Under the pieces are notes generated by a model that saw only the letters and a list, made by a program, of their open reading frames with translations, ran no database searches and was not told the origin of the DNA. DNA of 16,905 nucleotides from JBKHJZ01 sp046537875 (lineage in GTDB: Bacteria; Actinomycetota; Acidimicrobiia; Acidimicrobiales; VFJN01): NCBI GenBank assembly GCA_046537875.1, contig JBKHJZ010000057.1, positions 1 to 16,905 on the forward strand, given 5' to 3'. Shown piece after piece: positions 6,548-13,589 of this stretch. Within the stretch, counting starts at the first letter, position 1. Each line of letters opens with the position of its first letter. Made by a program: the position numbers and the translations under genes.

Positions 6548-7237
6548 ATGGCACCGATGCGACGCACCCCCGCGCACCTCGCCCGCCACGGTGGCGACCA
6601 CCCGAACGACCGGACCCGCGAGCAGGGGACGGTCCGCCGCACCGTCCTCGGCCTGGCCGTGGTCGTGGCCGCCGCCCTCGCGGGAAGCGCCGCCGCAGCC
6701 AGCCTGAGCGACGACCCCCCGCCGGACGTCGAGGCGATGCTCCGGGAGGAGATCGAGGCGATGATCGCCGCCGGCGTCCCCGAGGACCACCCCAAGGTGG
6801 AGTCGCTGCGCGAGGACCTGCGGGCGATGGAGCGCAGCCATGACACCGACGCCCCGGCCGAACCCGGCGTCGATCTCGGGGCACGGGTCGACACGGCCCG
6901 GGAGCGGGTCGCCGCCGGGGCGAGCGGGACGGGGGGCTGGGACCGCGGCGAGGTGCTCTGCGAGCCCGTGCCCGGGCTGCTGACCATCGACGACGTGGCC
7001 GATGCCGTGTGCGTGAGCGCGCCGCAACCCGACGGCACCAACCGCTACGTCGCCATCGGGCCCGACGAGGTCGCGCACGTCGTGACGTTCGATGACGAGG
7101 GCGAGGTCGCCCGGCTGGCCGACCGCTCCGTGCCAGGGCCGATCGTGCCGGGCGAGACCAGCGTGACGCCCACCGCCGACGGCGACCTCCAGATCACCCC
7201 GCCGGGTCGACCGCCGGCAGTCGCCGATCTTCCCTGA
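6548..7237 (+). CDS. Exported or membrane-anchored hypothetical protein with RR-type signal
   Basis: This 229-residue protein is unrecognised. A polar N-region of about 29 residues leads to RRTVLGLAV at 30-38 and a hydrophobic Ala/Val stretch to about 52. The stretch ends in an Ala-rich SAAAAS that could be a signal-peptidase site. The twin Arg followed by hydrophobic residues resembles a Tat signal, though a plain membrane anchor is equally possible. Residues 58-85 are a Glu-rich helical segment. The region from about 130 has two Cys residues, in VLCEPV and AVCVSA, that may pair, and then beta-strand-like repeats. The C-terminus is Pro/Gly-rich. ATG 6548 follows the upstream stop by 1 nt; ATG 6557 is an alternative. 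No ribosome site is seen, which fits coupling. A role at the cell surface together with the preceding lipoprotein is inferred from position only. Confidence 0.66.
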   Translation: MAPMRRTPAHLARHGGDHPNDRTREQGTVRRTVLGLAVVVAAALAGSAAAASLSDDPPPDVEAMLREEIEAMIAAGVPEDHPKVESLREDLRAMERSHDTDAPAEPGVDLGARVDTARERVAAGASGTGGWDRGEVLCEPVPGLLTIDDVADAVCVSAPQPDGTNRYVAIGPDEVAHVVTFDDEGEVARLADRSVPGPIVPGETSVTPTADGDLQITPPGRPPAVADLP

Positions 7238-7277
7238 CGGCGTGCCCGGCGCGGTCCGGTCCCGCCCGCGGCGCCCG

Positions 7278-7283
7278 TACCCT
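7278..7283 (+). promoter_or_regulatory. Putative -10 box (TACCCT) for the PPOX-type gene
   Basis: TACCCT lies 7 nt before ATG 7291 with no ribosome binding site between them, as expected for a leaderless transcript. No -35 hexamer is evident upstream. The 53-nt gap after the preceding stop holds nothing else I can name. Confidence 0.48.
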
Positions 7284-7290
7284 TGCCGCC

Positions 7291-7680
7291 ATGCTGGACG
7301 AGAAGATCAAGCGCCTGGCCATCGAGGGACGCAACGTCGCGGCGGTCACCACGCTGCTGCCCGACGGCACCCCCATGACCCAACCCATGTGGGTCGACGC
7401 CGACGACGAGCACCTGCTGCTCAACACCGAGGTGGAGCGCCAGAAGGCCCGCAACGTCCGCCGTGACCCCCGGATCACCGTGACGATCTGGGACGACGAG
7501 AACCCGTACCTCTACGGCGAGGTGCGGGGTGAGGTGGTCGAGATGCTCGACGGTCCGGAGGCGCGGGCGCACATCGACCAGCTCTCCCGGAAGTACACGG
7601 GGGGCGATTACGCCAACCCCATCGGCTCCCCGCGGGTCATCCTGAAGGTCGCACCGACCCGGCGTCAGTTCGCCCGGTGA
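7291..7680 (+). CDS. PPOX-class F420-dependent (FDOR-type) oxidoreductase
   Basis: This compact 129-residue protein has the split-barrel flavin-reductase fold of the pyridoxamine 5'-phosphate oxidase superfamily. In actinobacteria, members of this size usually bind F420 rather than FMN. Typical elements are NVAAVTTLLPDGTPMTQPMW at 15-34 (beta strands with a conserved DG-P turn), the cofactor-contacting segment ERQKARNVRRDPRITVTI at 49-66, and YLYGEVRGEVVEM at 73-85. The C-terminal half carries SRKYTGGDY at 99-107 and an RVILKVAPTR strand. The substrate cannot be read from sequence; relatives reduce quinones, biliverdin or mycotoxins. The gene stands alone behind a TACCCT box and converges on the PfkB kinase gene with only 18 nt between them. 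Confidence 0.85.
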   Translation: MLDEKIKRLAIEGRNVAAVTTLLPDGTPMTQPMWVDADDEHLLLNTEVERQKARNVRRDPRITVTIWDDENPYLYGEVRGEVVEMLDGPEARAHIDQLSRKYTGGDYANPIGSPRVILKVAPTRRQFAR

Positions 7681-7682
7681 CC

Positions 7683-7694
7683 CCCGGCCCCGGG
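7683..7694. terminator. Small GC inverted repeat between convergent genes
   Basis: CCCGG (7683-7687) and CCGGG (7690-7694) form a short inverted repeat in the 18-nt space between the convergent PPOX and kinase stops. As a hairpin the stem is 4 bp with a 4-nt loop. It could act as a bidirectional terminator but is weak on its own. Confidence 0.3.
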
Positions 7695-7698
7695 CGCG

Positions 7699-8694
7699 TC
7701 AGCCGTCGCCGGCCCCGGGATCCAGATCGGCGAGCCGGACCTCCGGCCGCGCGCCCATGTGCGAGATCACCTCGGCAGCGGCGATCGCCCCGAGACGGCC
7801 GCACTCGGGCAGCGGTCGCCCCTGCGTGTACCCGAAGAGGAAGCCGGCTGCGTACAGGTCCCCGGCGCCCGTCGTGTCGACCACGTCCACCGGCTCGGCC
7901 CCGATCTCGTGCGTGGCAGCACCGGCCACCACGATCGAGCCCTCCTCGCTGCGGGTGATGCACGCCACGGCGACCTCGGAGCGGGCCCGCTCGACGGCCA
8001 CGCCCACCTCGTCGCAGTCCCACAGCGCGCAGGCCTCGGCCTCGTTGGCGAACAGGATGTCGACCCGGTCGCGCACCAGGGGCAGGAAGTCGTCGCGATG
8101 GCGCTCGACGCAGAACAGGTCGGACAGCGTGAGCGCCACCTGGCGGCCGGCCCCGGCGGCCCTCTCCGACGCCGCCCAGTACGCAGCCTTCGACTCGGGG
8201 CGGTCGAACAGGTAGCCCTCGAGGAACGTGACGGCAGCGTCCTCGACCATCGCCGGGTCGACGTCTCCGGGTCCGAACAGCGCAGACGCACCCAGGCAGG
8301 TGCTCATGGTGCGCTGGGCGTCGGGGGTGACCACGATGAGGCAGCGGCCGGTCGGTGGGCCGTCGGCGGCGGGCTTGATGTCGAAGCGCACGCCCTGGGC
8401 TCGGAGGTCGTGGGCGAACACGGCGCCGAGCTGGTCGTCGAACACGCGGCCGAGATACCCCGCACGCCCGCCGAAGCTGGCGACGCCGGCGATGGTGTTG
8501 CCCGCCGAGCCGCCGGACATCTCCATGGCCGGGCCCATCACCGCGTAGAGGTGCTCGGCGCGCTCCGTGTCGACCAGGGTCATCGCGCCCCTCACGAGGC
8601 CGTGCTCCTCGACGAAGGAGTGGTCTTCGTGCGACAGCACGTCGACGAGCGCGTTGCCGATGCCGACGACGTCGAGCGAGGGCGAGGCGGTCAT
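7699..8694 (-). CDS. PfkB-family sugar kinase, adenosine kinase-like
   Basis: This 331-residue kinase belongs to the ribokinase/PfkB family and resembles adenosine kinases, which make AMP from adenosine and ATP. N-terminal VVGIGNALVDVLS is at 9-21. The lid and substrate region ends with MEMSGGSAGNT at 58-67, where GG-N residues bind the nucleoside ribose. NEAE at 217-220 is the Mg-linked NxxE motif. DTTGAGDLYAAGF at 273-285 is PfkB signature 2, and Asp279 is the expected catalytic base. The ATG at 8694 is chosen because the family N-terminus begins there and a TAGCCT box sits 7 nt upstream; longer open frame above it encodes Arg/Pro-rich residues with no homology. It diverges from the MOSC gene. 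Another nucleoside or sugar substrate remains possible. Confidence 0.88.
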   Translation of the reverse strand: MTASPSLDVVGIGNALVDVLSHEDHSFVEEHGLVRGAMTLVDTERAEHLYAVMGPAMEMSGGSAGNTIAGVASFGGRAGYLGRVFDDQLGAVFAHDLRAQGVRFDIKPAADGPPTGRCLIVVTPDAQRTMSTCLGASALFGPGDVDPAMVEDAAVTFLEGYLFDRPESKAAYWAASERAAGAGRQVALTLSDLFCVERHRDDFLPLVRDRVDILFANEAEACALWDCDEVGVAVERARSEVAVACITRSEEGSIVVAGAATHEIGAEPVDVVDTTGAGDLYAAGFLFGYTQGRPLPECGRLGAIAAAEVISHMGARPEVRLADLDPGAGDG

Positions 8695-8701
8695 CCGGTG
8701 G

Positions 8702-8707
8702 AGGCTA
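8702..8707 (-). promoter_or_regulatory. Putative -10 box (TAGCCT, minus strand) for the adenosine-kinase-like gene
   Basis: Read on the minus strand, TAGCCT lies 7 nt before ATG 8694. The same hexamer precedes the genes at 50 and 4029. It fixes the start at 8694 and lies in the roughly 90-nt divergent region shared with the MOSC gene. Confidence 0.48.
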
Positions 8708-8783
8708 GTGGGGCCGAGACGGAGGGCACAGGCCGGGCGTAACCCGTTCGCTCTCCCGCCACCCGGTGGTGCATCCTCCGGTG

Positions 8784-9335
8784 GTGCACCGCACCACCTC
8801 CGAGCTCGTCGCCGCACTCGACCACCTGCGTGGCGCCCCCTCCGGCGCCGGCACGCTCGAGCTGGTGGTCCGGCGCCCGCGAACGGGAGAGCGCGAGGTC
8901 CTGGAGGAGGGGGTCCTCGACCCGGACGAGGGGCTGGTGGGCGACTGCTGGCGCACCAGGGGTGCCCGTCACACCCCCGACGGCGCCGCCGATCCCGACC
9001 GGCAGGTCACGCTGATCAACGCGCGCCTGTCGCGCCTGGTGGCGATCGACCCGGACCGCCGGGCCCTGGCCGGCGACCAGCTCCACGTCGACCTCGACCT
9101 GAGCGTGGCGAACCTGCCGCCGGGCACCCGGCTGGCGGTGGGCACCGCGGTGGTCGAGGTGACCGAGCCGCCCCACACCGGGTGCGCCAAGTTCCGCGAC
9201 CGCTTCGGGCGGGACGCGTTGCGCTTCGTGAACTCGCCGGACGGCAGGGCGCTCCGCCTGCGGGGGCTCAACGCCAAGGTGGTGACCGGCGGAGTGGTGC
9301 GGCCCGGCGACGAGGTGCGGATCGCACCGGCTTGA
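8784..9335 (+). CDS. MOSC domain protein, YiiM-like
   Basis: This protein (183 residues from GTG 8784) is a single MOSC domain, the fold found at the C-terminus of molybdenum-cofactor sulfurases and in YiiM/YuaD proteins thought to carry sulfur or bind pterin/Mo cofactor. Key elements are EGLVGDCW near residues 45-52, a VTLINAR strand, AGDQL followed by DLDLSVANLPPGTRL, and PHTGCAKF with the conserved Cys expected to bind sulfane sulfur or metal. RFVNSPDGRALRLRGLNAKVV closes the domain. In-frame GTGs occur at 8766, 8769, 8781 and 8784. I choose 8784 because family members begin with an HRTT/ELxxxLDH-type N-terminus, and a CATCCT at 8772-8777 could be a divergent -10 variant. A hairpin follows its stop. 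Confidence 0.83.
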   Translation: MHRTTSELVAALDHLRGAPSGAGTLELVVRRPRTGEREVLEEGVLDPDEGLVGDCWRTRGARHTPDGAADPDRQVTLINARLSRLVAIDPDRRALAGDQLHVDLDLSVANLPPGTRLAVGTAVVEVTEPPHTGCAKFRDRFGRDALRFVNSPDGRALRLRGLNAKVVTGGVVRPGDEVRIAPA

Positions 9336-9342
9336 GCCACGC

Positions 9343-9368
9343 GCGGTGCGGGCGACCTCGGGCACCGC
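9343..9368 (+). terminator. Hairpin after the MOSC gene
   Basis: GCGGTGC (9343-9349) pairs perfectly with GCACCGC (9362-9368) around a 12-nt loop. It begins 8 nt after the MOSC stop and ends 7 nt before the TACCGT box of the aminopeptidase gene. There is no T-tract. The position between two units supports a terminator role. Confidence 0.48.
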
Positions 9369-9375
9369 CCCTCGC

Positions 9376-9381
9376 TACCGT
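9376..9381 (+). promoter_or_regulatory. Putative -10 box (TACCGT) for the aminopeptidase gene
   Basis: TACCGT lies 8 nt before GTG 9390, separated by a C-rich stretch with no ribosome binding site. It matches the common TA-[CG]-[CG]-N-T pattern of this window and supports a leaderless GTG start. Confidence 0.47.
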
Positions 9382-9389
9382 GACCCCCC

Positions 9390-11975
9390 GTGCCAGTCGC
9401 CACCGAACAGAACCCGCATCGCCTGCCGCGCACGGTGGTGCCCCGCCGCTACGACCTCAGGCTCTCACCCGACCTGGCGGCCGCCACCTTCTCGGGCCGC
9501 GAGTCCGTCCACGTCGATGTGGCCGAGCCGACCGCCGAGGTGGTGCTGAACGCCGCGGAGCTCGACATCGACCGCGCCGAGATCGAGCTGCCCGACGGCA
9601 GCAGGCGACGGGCGGGTGTCAGCTACGACGACCAGACCGAGCGGGCGCTCCTCAGGGTCGACGCGCCGCTCCCGGCCGGCCCGGCGACGCTGCACCTGGA
9701 CTTCCGCGGCGTCCTCAACGACAAGCTGCGCGGGTTCTACCGGTCGACCTTCACCGATCACCAGGGGAACGAGCGGGTCCTCGCCACCACTCAGATGGAG
9801 GCCACCGACGCCCGCCGCGCCTTCCCGTGCTGGGACGAGCCGGATGCGAAGGCGATCTTCGGCGTGACGCTCGTGGTGCCCGACGACCTGCTCGCGGTCT
9901 CGAACGCCGCCGAGATCGCCCGCGAGCCCTGCGGCGACGGCACGGTGGCGGTCCGCTTCGCCGACACGATGCCGATGTCGACCTACCTCGTGGCGTTCGT
10001 GGTGGGCCCGCTGGTCGCCACCGATCCTGTCGACGTCGACGGCACGCCGTTGCGGGTGGTGTGCCCCCGGGGCAAGGACCACCTCGCCGCCTTCGCCCTC
10101 GAGGCCGGCACCTTCGCGCTGCGCTACTTCAGCGACTGGTTCGGCATGGGCTACCCGGGCGACAAGCTCGACCTGGTCGCCATCCCCGACTTCGCGTTCG
10201 GGGCCATGGAGAACCTGGGATGCGTCACGTTCCGCGAGCGGTTGGTGCTGCTCGACGAGGCCCGCTCGACCCGGGCCGAACGCCAGGCCGTCGTGGACGT
10301 GATCGCCCACGAGATCGCCCACATGTGGTTCGGCGACCTGGTGACGATGCGCTGGTGGAACGGCATCTGGCTCAACGAGGCCTTCGCCACCTTCATGGAG
10401 ATGCTGTGCACCGACGCGTTCAGGCCCGAATGGCAGCGCTGGGTCGACTTCGGGCTGTCGCGGAGCGCGGCCTTCGACACCGACGCGCTCGCGTCGACCC
10501 GCCCCATCGAGTACCCGGTCGAGTCGCCGGCCGACGCCGAGGGCATGTTCGACGTCCTGACCTACGAGAAGGGTGCGTCGGTGGTCCGGATGCTGGAGCA
10601 GCACCTGGGCGCCGATCGCTTCCGGTCGGGCATTCGCCGCTACATGGCCGGGCACCGGTACGGCAACACCGAGACATCCGACCTGTGGGACGCCCTCGAG
10701 GCCGAGACCGGTGAGCCCGTGCGCCGCATCGCCGAGTCGTGGATCTTCCAGCGGGGCTTCCCCGAGGTCGCGGTGACGCCCGCGCCCGACGGCGGGGTGA
10801 CGCTCCGCCAGCGCCGCTTCCGGTACGACGGCGAGCCCTCGACCGAGCACTGGGCGGTGCCGCTGGTGGTCGAGCGCGGCCCGGGCACCGCCGAGGCCGC
10901 CGGCCCGGAGCCCGGGACGGGTCCGACCCTCGACCGCCTGCTCCTCGAGGGCGAGGAGGTCGCCCTGACCCTGCCGTCCGGCGGATACGTGAAGGCCAAC
11001 GCCGGGGCCCACGGCTTCTACCGGGTGCGTTACGCCGAGCCGCTCCTCGACGCGCTGCTCGACCGCCTCGCCACGCTGCCACCGCTGGAGCGCTACACGC
11101 TGGCCGACGACGCGTGGGCGGGCGTGCTGGCCGGGACGACCGACGCCACCGCGTTCCTCGAGCTCGCCGAGCGCTTCCACGGCGACGACGACCCCTCGGT
11201 GTGGGACCGCCTCCTCGGCGGCCTCGGACAGCTCGACCGGCTCGTCGAGGGCCAGCCCCGCCGCCACCTGCACGACCGCATCGACGCGCTGGTCGCCCCC
11301 GCCCGCGACCGCCTCGGCCCGGAGCCGAGGCCCAGCGACGACGATCGGGTCCGGTCGCTGCGCGGCAGCCTGCTCCAGGCCTCCGCGCTGCTCGGTGACC
11401 ACGGTCCGTCGATCGAGCGCGCCGCCGGCCTGCTCGAGCAGTACCTCACCGCGCCCGGCGCCCTCGACCCGAACCTCTCGGCCGCGGGCCTGGCCGTCAC
11501 CGCGACGCTGGGGGACGCCACGCTCCACGACCGCCTGGTCGAGCAGCTCCGGGCGACGGAGAACCCCCAGGACCGCCAGCGGCTGCAGTTCGCGCTGACC
11601 CGCTTCCGCGACCCCCTCTGCCTGGCCCGCACGTTGGACCTCACGCTCTTGGCCGACGTGAGGACGCAGGACGCCCCCTACATGGTGCGCGATGCGCTGA
11701 CCAACCGGGACAACGGCGCGCTCGCCTGGCGCTTCCTCACCGCCCACTGGAGCGAGATGCAGGCACGGTTCCCGAGCAACGCGATCCCGCGGATGCTCGG
11801 GGGCATCCGGGCGGTGCGCGACCGGGCGCTGGCCGAGGAGGTGGCGGCGTTCGTGGCGGATCACCCGGTGCCCCAGGGCGAGCTGCAGCTCCGCCAGCAC
11901 GTCGAGCGGATGTGGGTGACCGTGGCCCTGGCCGAGCGCGAAGGCGGCCGGCTCGCCGCGGCGCTGGGCTCCTGA
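9390..11975 (+). CDS. pepN: M1 family zinc aminopeptidase (PepN/ERAP-like)
   Basis: This 861-residue cytosolic metallopeptidase removes N-terminal amino acids from peptides. The N-terminal beta-saddle domain includes QMEATDARRAFPCWDEPDAK (about 135-154). The substrate-anchoring exopeptidase motif GAMEN is at 271-275. The zinc site is HEIAH at 307-311 with Glu308 as catalytic base, and the third ligand Glu330 lies in NEAFA, 19 residues after the second His, exactly as in the family. The C-terminal half is the helical ERAP1_C-like domain, starting around YVKANAGAHGFYRVRY. Length and order match actinobacterial PepN rather than the short leukotriene-A4-hydrolase type. The start is GTG 9390, directly behind a TACCGT box. 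It probably acts with the prolyl oligopeptidase in peptide recycling, though the genes are about 7 kb apart. Confidence 0.95.
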   Translation: MPVATEQNPHRLPRTVVPRRYDLRLSPDLAAATFSGRESVHVDVAEPTAEVVLNAAELDIDRAEIELPDGSRRRAGVSYDDQTERALLRVDAPLPAGPATLHLDFRGVLNDKLRGFYRSTFTDHQGNERVLATTQMEATDARRAFPCWDEPDAKAIFGVTLVVPDDLLAVSNAAEIAREPCGDGTVAVRFADTMPMSTYLVAFVVGPLVATDPVDVDGTPLRVVCPRGKDHLAAFALEAGTFALRYFSDWFGMGYPGDKLDLVAIPDFAFGAMENLGCVTFRERLVLLDEARSTRAERQAVVDVIAHEIAHMWFGDLVTMRWWNGIWLNEAFATFMEMLCTDAFRPEWQRWVDFGLSRSAAFDTDALASTRPIEYPVESPADAEGMFDVLTYEKGASVVRMLEQHLGADRFRSGIRRYMAGHRYGNTETSDLWDALEAETGEPVRRIAESWIFQRGFPEVAVTPAPDGGVTLRQRRFRYDGEPSTEHWAVPLVVERGPGTAEAAGPEPGTGPTLDRLLLEGEEVALTLPSGGYVKANAGAHGFYRVRYAEPLLDALLDRLATLPPLERYTLADDAWAGVLAGTTDATAFLELAERFHGDDDPSVWDRLLGGLGQLDRLVEGQPRRHLHDRIDALVAPARDRLGPEPRPSDDDRVRSLRGSLLQASALLGDHGPSIERAAGLLEQYLTAPGALDPNLSAAGLAVTATLGDATLHDRLVEQLRATENPQDRQRLQFALTRFRDPLCLARTLDLTLLADVRTQDAPYMVRDALTNRDNGALAWRFLTAHWSEMQARFPSNAIPRMLGGIRAVRDRALAEEVAAFVADHPVPQGELQLRQHVERMWVTVALAEREGGRLAAALGS

Positions 11976-12167
11976 GCTCCGGTCCGCACCTCCAACGCCG
12001 CGGCGCGCACCCCCCGAGCCGCCGCCCGTGGGTGCAGAAGGGACGGCCTCCGCTCCCCTGACGGCTGGCCCGAACATCCCGCCGGGAGCCGGCTTGCGCC
12101 CTCGCGGCCGCGGCGTCAGGATGACTCGGCGCCGGGTGCCCGACGGGCCGACCAGCGCCCGCTCCCC
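11976..12167. other. Intergenic region after pepN with a possible hairpin
   Basis: The largest non-coding gap inside the window (192 nt). GCACCC (12007-12012) pairs with GGGTGC (12030-12035) around a 17-nt loop, a weak terminator candidate. A perfect 10-nt palindrome CGCCGCGGCG lies at 11996-12005. No TANNNT box stands at the usual distance from the next ATG (12168), so the promoter of the membrane-protein gene is not identified. Confidence 0.4.
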
Positions 12168-12818
12168 ATGCACCACCCGCCGCTCGAGATCCCTCGCCTC
12201 CGTGCGCTTGCCCGCCACGCCCTCCCCAACCTGGTGGAGGGCAGCCTCGTGCCGCTCGCTGCGTTCTACGGCGCGCTCTGGCTGGTGGGGCTGTGGGGAG
12301 GGTTCGTGGCGTCCCTCCTCTGGTCGTACACGGCGATCGCCCGCCGCCTGCTCACCGGTCGCCCCGTGCCGGGCCTGCTCGTCCTCGGTGCGCTGGGCCT
12401 CACCGCCCGCACCGCGGTCGCGGCCGCATCGGGCAGCGCCTTCGTCTACTTCCTCCAGCCCACGCTGACCACCACCCTCATCGCCGGCGCGTTCCTGGTG
12501 TCGGTGCCCGCCGGGCGGCCCCTGGCCGAGCGCCTCGCGCGCGACTTCTGCCCCCTGCCACCCGCGTTCCTGCGCCGCCCACCGGTGCGCCGATTCTTCG
12601 CGCGCATCACGGTGCTGTGGGCGCTGGTCCAGCTGACCAACGCCGGGTCGAGCATCGCGCTGCTGGTCACCCAGCCGGTGGCTACCTACGTCGTCACCAA
12701 GGCGGTACTGTCCTACGCGCTCACCGGGGGCGCGATCGTGTTGTCGACGTACTACTTCAAGCGTTCGATGCACCGTCACGGCATCAGCGTCAGGTGGCGG
12801 AGCGCCGTTGCGGGCTGA
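12168..12818 (+). CDS. Polytopic inner-membrane protein, VC0807/IspZ-like
   Basis: This 216-residue hydrophobic protein has about five or six membrane segments, roughly at 26-45, 46-56, 68-87, 88-113, 146-168 and 172-197. Between segments, the cytoplasmic-type loop GRPLAERLARDFCPLPPAF (117-135) and the strand of residues before it resemble the VC0807/intracellular-septation-A (IspZ/YciB)-like membrane family. That relation is from memory and no biochemical role is established for that family. The C-terminus is basic (FKRSMHRHG), consistent with a cytoplasmic end. The alpha/beta hydrolase start overlaps its last 11 nt, so the two are coupled and may share a membrane-related role. Similarity in topology is clearer than family membership. 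Confidence 0.65.
   Translation: MHHPPLEIPRLRALARHALPNLVEGSLVPLAAFYGALWLVGLWGGFVASLLWSYTAIARRLLTGRPVPGLLVLGALGLTARTAVAAASGSAFVYFLQPTLTTTLIAGAFLVSVPAGRPLAERLARDFCPLPPAFLRRPPVRRFFARITVLWALVQLTNAGSSIALLVTQPVATYVVTKAVLSYALTGGAIVLSTYYFKRSMHRHGISVRWRSAVAG
12799..12802 (+). promoter_or_regulatory. Ribosome binding site (GGAG) deciding a TTG start
   Basis: GGAG lies 5 nt before TTG 12808, inside the end of the membrane-protein gene. It favours TTG 12808 over GTG 12835, which has no upstream purine-rich site. Confidence 0.45.
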
Positions 12819-13566
12819 CCCTTCCCCCGCGCCCGTGCCGTTGCGGCTCCGCGCCGCGGACGGCATCGCGCTCGCGGCGGACGTGCGGGCCGTCGCCGGA
12901 GCGGACGCGGCGGTGGTGCTGGTCCACGGCTTCGCCGCCCGCCGGCGAGACGCCGCCGTGGTCGCGGTGGGCGACGCGCTGCACACGGCGGGCCACTCGG
13001 TCCTCAGCGTGGACCTCCGGGGGCACGGCGACTCGGAGGGCCTCTGCACCCTCGGCGACCTGGAGCGCCACGACGTGCGAGCCGCCGTGGACGCGGCGCG
13101 TGCCCTGGCGCCGCGGGTCGTGCTGGTGGGTGCCTCGATGGGTGCGGTCGCGGCGCTCCGCCACGCCACCGGCGACGCCGACCTGGCGGGCGTCGTGACG
13201 GTCAGCGCCCCCGCCCGCTGGCGCCTCCACACGCCGCGCTCGGTGGTGGCGGCGCTGGTCACCCACACGCCGCTCGGCCGGCGGATGGGACGGCGCCTCG
13301 GGGTCCGCATCGCCGCGACCCGACGGTTGGGGGCCGCCCCGGAGCGGCTCGCCGGGCGGCTGACCGTGCCGCTCGCCGTGATCCACGGGACCGCCGACCG
13401 GTTCATGCCGCCGGGCGAGGCCGTGCGCCTCCACGGCGCGGCGACCGGCCGCCGTCGCCTCGATCTGATCGAGGGCATGGGTCACGCCTTCGACCCGGCC
13501 GGCATCACGGCGATCGTCTCTGGCGTGGCCTGGTGCGTCGCGGAGGCTGGACCACCGCCCGCCTGA
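12808..13566 (+). CDS. Alpha/beta hydrolase (serine hydrolase)
   Basis: This 252-residue protein is an alpha/beta-hydrolase fold enzyme of the esterase/lipase type. The oxyanion segment VLVHGF is at 37-42. The nucleophile elbow GASMG has Ser110. Asp197 is in HGTADRFMP and His226 in GMGHAF, giving a complete triad in the right order. DLRGHGDSEG at 69-78 is the usual loop of the monoglyceride-lipase and fluoroacetate-dehalogenase-like groups, so a small ester or lipid substrate is likely but unproven. Arg-rich segments at about 138-183 form the cap region. The start is TTG 12808, with GGAG 5 nt upstream and an 11-nt overlap with the membrane-protein gene; GTG 12835 is the alternative. It converges on the ferredoxin reductase gene with a 23-nt gap. 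Confidence 0.87.
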   Translation: MRADPSPAPVPLRLRAADGIALAADVRAVAGADAAVVLVHGFAARRRDAAVVAVGDALHTAGHSVLSVDLRGHGDSEGLCTLGDLERHDVRAAVDAARALAPRVVLVGASMGAVAALRHATGDADLAGVVTVSAPARWRLHTPRSVVAALVTHTPLGRRMGRRLGVRIAATRRLGAAPERLAGRLTVPLAVIHGTADRFMPPGEAVRLHGAATGRRRLDLIEGMGHAFDPAGITAIVSGVAWCVAEAGPPPA

Positions 13567-13573
13567 TCCCACC

Positions 13574-13586
13574 GGCCTCGGAGGCC
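13574..13586. terminator. Bidirectional hairpin between convergent hydrolase and reductase genes
   Basis: GGCCTC (13574-13579) and GAGGCC (13581-13586) form a perfect inverted repeat around one base in a 23-nt convergent gap. As RNA this is a 5-bp stem with a CGG loop, followed on the plus strand by TTCT. It may serve both genes. Confidence 0.5.
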
Positions 13587-13589
13587 TTC

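Noticed and set aside
8692..8817. Kinase start near 8817 (minus strand)
   Set aside because: The added residues are Arg/Pro/Ala-rich and outside the family N-terminus; ATG 8694 has the TAGCCT box 7 nt upstream.
9465..13478. A 1337-codon minus-strand frame opposite pepN and the membrane protein
   Set aside because: Antisense shadow. The plus strand shows HEIAH, GAMEN and a coherent M1 peptidase.
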